Assembly: GCF_047324175.1 (NCBI RefSeq)
Contig: NZ_CP178732.1
Span: 1,116,001 to 1,180,000, forward strand
Reading direction: 5' to 3'
Source: Acerihabitans sp015654925
GTDB lineage: Bacteria > Pseudomonadota > Gammaproteobacteria > Enterobacterales > Enterobacteriaceae
Length of the DNA stretch: 64,000 nucleotides
The notes below the pieces were generated by a model. That model did not search any database. It was not told where the DNA came from and saw only the letters and a list, made by a program, of their open reading frames with translations. Within the stretch, counting starts at the first letter, position 1. Each line of letters opens with the position of its first letter. The position numbers and the translations under genes were made by a program. Shown here in pieces: positions 61,886 to 64,000 of the stretch.

Positions 61886-62500
61886 TCACCGAATCTTTGC
61901 AGTGTCCCATACCGTCATAAGACGGTCGATAGAGTCATTAAGCACACTATAACTCACTCCATCGCGCACGAGCGTGGACAGCCCGACCAAAAAACTGTCG
62001 AACACCGTTGCAAGAACTCGCGCGTCCGTTTCCGGTGCCAATTCGCCGATAGCGATGCCGCGTTCAATACATTCAGTGATACCGGCACGCGTGCGAGTAC
62101 GCGAGCGTGTCAGCGATTGCGTCACCGCCGCATTTTCTGGCGAGGGGGCGCTCATCACCGCCAGAGCGACCATGCATCCCTTGGGATGGCCGCGTTCGCA
62201 CTGCATTTTCGCCGAAGCATGCAGTGCCCTCTCCAATGCTAGACGCGGTGTCAGCGCTGTATCCCACAGGCATTCGGTCACGGTCGCATATTGGCTCAAG
62301 TAGCGCTGCGCGCACTCCTGGAATAGCGCCTCCTTCGAGGCGAATGCAGCGTAAAAACTCGGTGCGGAAATGCCGCCGCCAATCGTGGCCTTCAGTTGGT
62401 TCAAAGAAGTGGCTTCATAGCCTCGCTCCCAAAACAGGTGCAAGGCTTGATCGATAGCCTCGTCCCGGTCGAACGTACGGGGCCTGCCCATTTGCGCCAT
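61886..62500 (-). CDS. TetR-family repressor
   Basis: A 204-residue protein. The helix-turn-helix reads GRPRTFDRDEAIDQALHLFW and continues GYEATSLNQLKATIGGG. The C-terminal domain (about 80-195) has the HPKGCMVALAV block common in this subfamily. AGGAG precedes the ATG by six bases. It is divergent from the MFS gene, and repeat boxes in between suggest that it represses the exporter. Confidence 0.9.
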   Translation of the reverse strand: MAQMGRPRTFDRDEAIDQALHLFWERGYEATSLNQLKATIGGGISAPSFYAAFASKEALFQECAQRYLSQYATVTECLWDTALTPRLALERALHASAKMQCERGHPKGCMVALAVMSAPSPENAAVTQSLTRSRTRTRAGITECIERGIAIGELAPETDARVLATVFDSFLVGLSTLVRDGVSYSVLNDSIDRLMTVWDTAKIR

Positions 62501-62549
62501 GGCGTTCTCCTGCCGATCCCAACCTTTATGTGGAAGGTATAAATACTAA

Positions 62550-62620
62550 TCGATACATAAGTGGTTGACAAGCGCAGATGTGGCTGTCTATATTTGTACC
62601 GTTCGATACAAAAGTGTCGA
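62550..62620 (+). promoter_or_regulatory. MFS promoter flanked by two TetR boxes
   Basis: TCGATACATAAGTG (62550-62563) and TCGATACAAAAGTG (62603-62616) differ at one base. The second continues to TCGATAC-AAAA-GTGTCGA, a near-palindrome. Between them lie TTGACA (62565-62570) and TATATT (62589-62594), an 18-bp spaced promoter for the MFS gene. Confidence 0.72.
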
Positions 62621-62695
62621 GGCGGGTCGGTAAGCCTTCTTTCTCGACTGGATCGGTTACTACTTCTGTTCTCATCTCTTATAAGGAAACGCCAC

Positions 62696-63922
62696 GTGAA
62701 AACGGTTGCTTCTATTTCGTTGCCGGAGCAAGCGGCTAGACCGCTGCCGGTCTTTGCGCTGCTGGCGCTGGCCATGACAGGCTTCATCTGCATCTTGACC
62801 GAAACGCTACCGGCGGGGCTTTTGCCGCAGATCGGCGAAGGGCTGGCTGTCTCCCCGTCGATGGCGGGACAGATGGTCACGGCCTATGCGGTGGGTTCTC
62901 TGCTAGCGGCGATTCCGCTGACGATCGCTACTCGGACATGGAAGCGGCGCAGTGTGCTGCTGTTGACTATCGTTGGTTTTCTGCTCTTTAACTCGGTCAC
63001 GGCAGTCTCTGCCCATTATTGGCTGACGCTGGCCGCACGTTTCTTCGCTGGCGTCTCCGCCGGATTGGCCTGGAGCCTGCTCGCGGGCTACGCGCGGAGG
63101 ATGGTGGCCGTGAATCAGCAAGGTAAAGCGATGGCGATCGCGATGGTCGGTACGCCGATTGCATTGTCATTGGGCGTGCCGCTGGGTACTTGGCTCGGCG
63201 CGCTGGTGGGATGGCGTGCCGCATTCTGGATCATGTCTGCGCTGACCTTAATGCTCATCGTCTGGGTGCTGGCCAAGGTGCCGAATTACCCGGGCCAGGC
63301 GGCCCACGAGCGCGTGTCATTGCGCACGGTGTTGGTTACGCCGGGGGTGCGGCCGGTACTTGGCACGGTGATCGCCTGGATGCTCGCGCACAACATCCTC
63401 TACACCTATGTCACGCCGTTCGTGGCGCAGGCAGGATTGCTCGCACGGGTGGATCTGGTGTTGCTGGTCTTTGGCCTAACTGCGTTGCTGGGGATCTGGA
63501 TCACCGGGCGGCTGGTGGATCGCCACCTCCGCACTGCGGTGCTGACGAGCCTAGCGACGTTTGGGGTCGTTTCGCTGCTGTTCGCTTGGTTCGCCAGCGT
63601 GCCCATGGCGATTTATCTGGGCGTTGCCATATGGGGCGTGACGTTCGGCGGGGCGGCAACGCTGCTGCAGACCGCTCTGGCCGATACCGCCGGCGACGGA
63701 GCCGACGCGGCGTTGTCGATGAATGTGGTGGCGTGGAATGGCGCCATCGCAGGCGGCGGTTTGCTCGGTGGCATCCTGCTGCACGCTTGGGGCGCAAGCT
63801 CGTTCCCCTGGGTCCTGGTCCTGCTATCGGCACTGGGATTCATCATTGCCTGGTCGGCCAGAGCGCATGGCTTCCAGCCCGGGCCACGCTTGGCCGGTAT
63901 CCGTGCCGTCGGCGGACCCTGA
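62696..63922 (+). CDS. MFS exporter of the DHA1 type
   Basis: A 408-residue transporter with about 12 helices. It begins VKTVASISLPEQAARPLPVF from a GTG with AAGGA nine bases upstream; a frame to 62561 runs through the promoter and is unlikely. TETLPAGLLPQIGEGLAVS and the loop around ATRTWKRRSVLLL match AraJ/YdhP-like arabinose/drug exporters. The divergent TetR gene suggests drug-induced expression. Confidence 0.88.
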   Translation: MKTVASISLPEQAARPLPVFALLALAMTGFICILTETLPAGLLPQIGEGLAVSPSMAGQMVTAYAVGSLLAAIPLTIATRTWKRRSVLLLTIVGFLLFNSVTAVSAHYWLTLAARFFAGVSAGLAWSLLAGYARRMVAVNQQGKAMAIAMVGTPIALSLGVPLGTWLGALVGWRAAFWIMSALTLMLIVWVLAKVPNYPGQAAHERVSLRTVLVTPGVRPVLGTVIAWMLAHNILYTYVTPFVAQAGLLARVDLVLLVFGLTALLGIWITGRLVDRHLRTAVLTSLATFGVVSLLFAWFASVPMAIYLGVAIWGVTFGGAATLLQTALADTAGDGADAALSMNVVAWNGAIAGGGLLGGILLHAWGASSFPWVLVLLSALGFIIAWSARAHGFQPGPRLAGIRAVGGP

Positions 63923-64000
63923 ATCGATGCGCTATCCAGCCATGGCCGCCGGTCTTGCGCCTTCGTTTGCCATGTTCTTCGCTTTCCATCATGTACACAA
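63923..64000. other. End of window
   Basis: 78 bases after the MFS stop with no feature that I can support. Confidence 0.4.

Noticed and set aside
1..64000. CRISPR arrays, tRNA and rRNA genes
   Set aside because: I found no regularly spaced repeats and no tRNA-like or rRNA-like segment on reading; a dedicated tRNA scan was not possible.

Overview
The window looks like a chromosomal segment of a gamma-proteobacterium of the order Enterobacterales. From 1 to about 42.8 kb most genes are close relatives of the Escherichia coli 57-minute region and keep its order: glrK-qseG-glrR-glnB, glyA, csiE, suhB, trmJ, iscR-iscS, pepB, sseB, sseA, ndk, rlmN, pilF, rodZ, ispG, hisS, yfgM, bamB, der, yfgJ, xseA, guaB, guaA. 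A Sodalis/Pectobacteriaceae-like lineage is possible (divergent lacI/lacZ, mqo and a protealysin-type protease sit in the same backbone), but I cannot prove the genus by reading.

Two stretches break the backbone. At 6.1-9.2 kb, between csiE and suhB, three tandem, visibly AT-rich paralogues encode free-standing Ig-like (Big-1-type) domain proteins with good ribosome binding sites but no signal peptide or membrane anchor. At 26.8-37.9 kb, between yfgJ and xseA, an accessory block holds a protealysin-like M4 protease with an emfourin-like inhibitor, an acetyltransferase, lacZ and a divergent lacI with E. coli-like operators, a DMT exporter, malate:quinone oxidoreductase and an MdtG-like exporter. 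The isc operon is striking: iscR and iscS are intact, but iscU, iscA, hscB, hscA, fdx and iscX are absent from their usual place, and the IscS C-terminal tail is rewritten.

From 42.78 kb to the end the window is a mosaic of mobile DNA. A 93-bp perfect direct repeat that begins at the guaA stop codon recurs at 56,529-56,621, where it is again preceded by the last guaA codons. This marks a 13.7-kb island integrated at the guaA 3' end, with a truncated P4-type integrase just inside. The island carries an SDR, two AraC regulators, a tightly coupled operon (aldo-keto reductase, an unlisted 46-residue ORF, MFS permease, aldehyde dehydrogenase, metallo-beta-lactamase-fold hydrolase), an in-frame chimera joining the start of an NmrA-like gene to the C-terminal half of TrbE, a truncated trbJ, a structured stretch that may be a group II intron remnant, and an intact AbiE type IV toxin-antitoxin pair.

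Beyond the second repeat lies more mobile debris: an Xre regulator, a TrbI C-terminal remnant, a PEP mutase/isocitrate lyase-family enzyme, a resolvase fragment, an SDR/TetR pair, a RelB-like antitoxin with a ParE toxin whose end has been replaced by a piece of a second, decayed abiE locus, a possible Fic-associated antitoxin, an AraC remnant, and a TetR/MFS efflux pair. The backbone serves nitrogen signalling, one-carbon and purine metabolism, tRNA/rRNA modification, outer-membrane assembly and Fe-S biogenesis. The islands supply sugar use, efflux, aldehyde handling and plasmid/phage-conflict modules.
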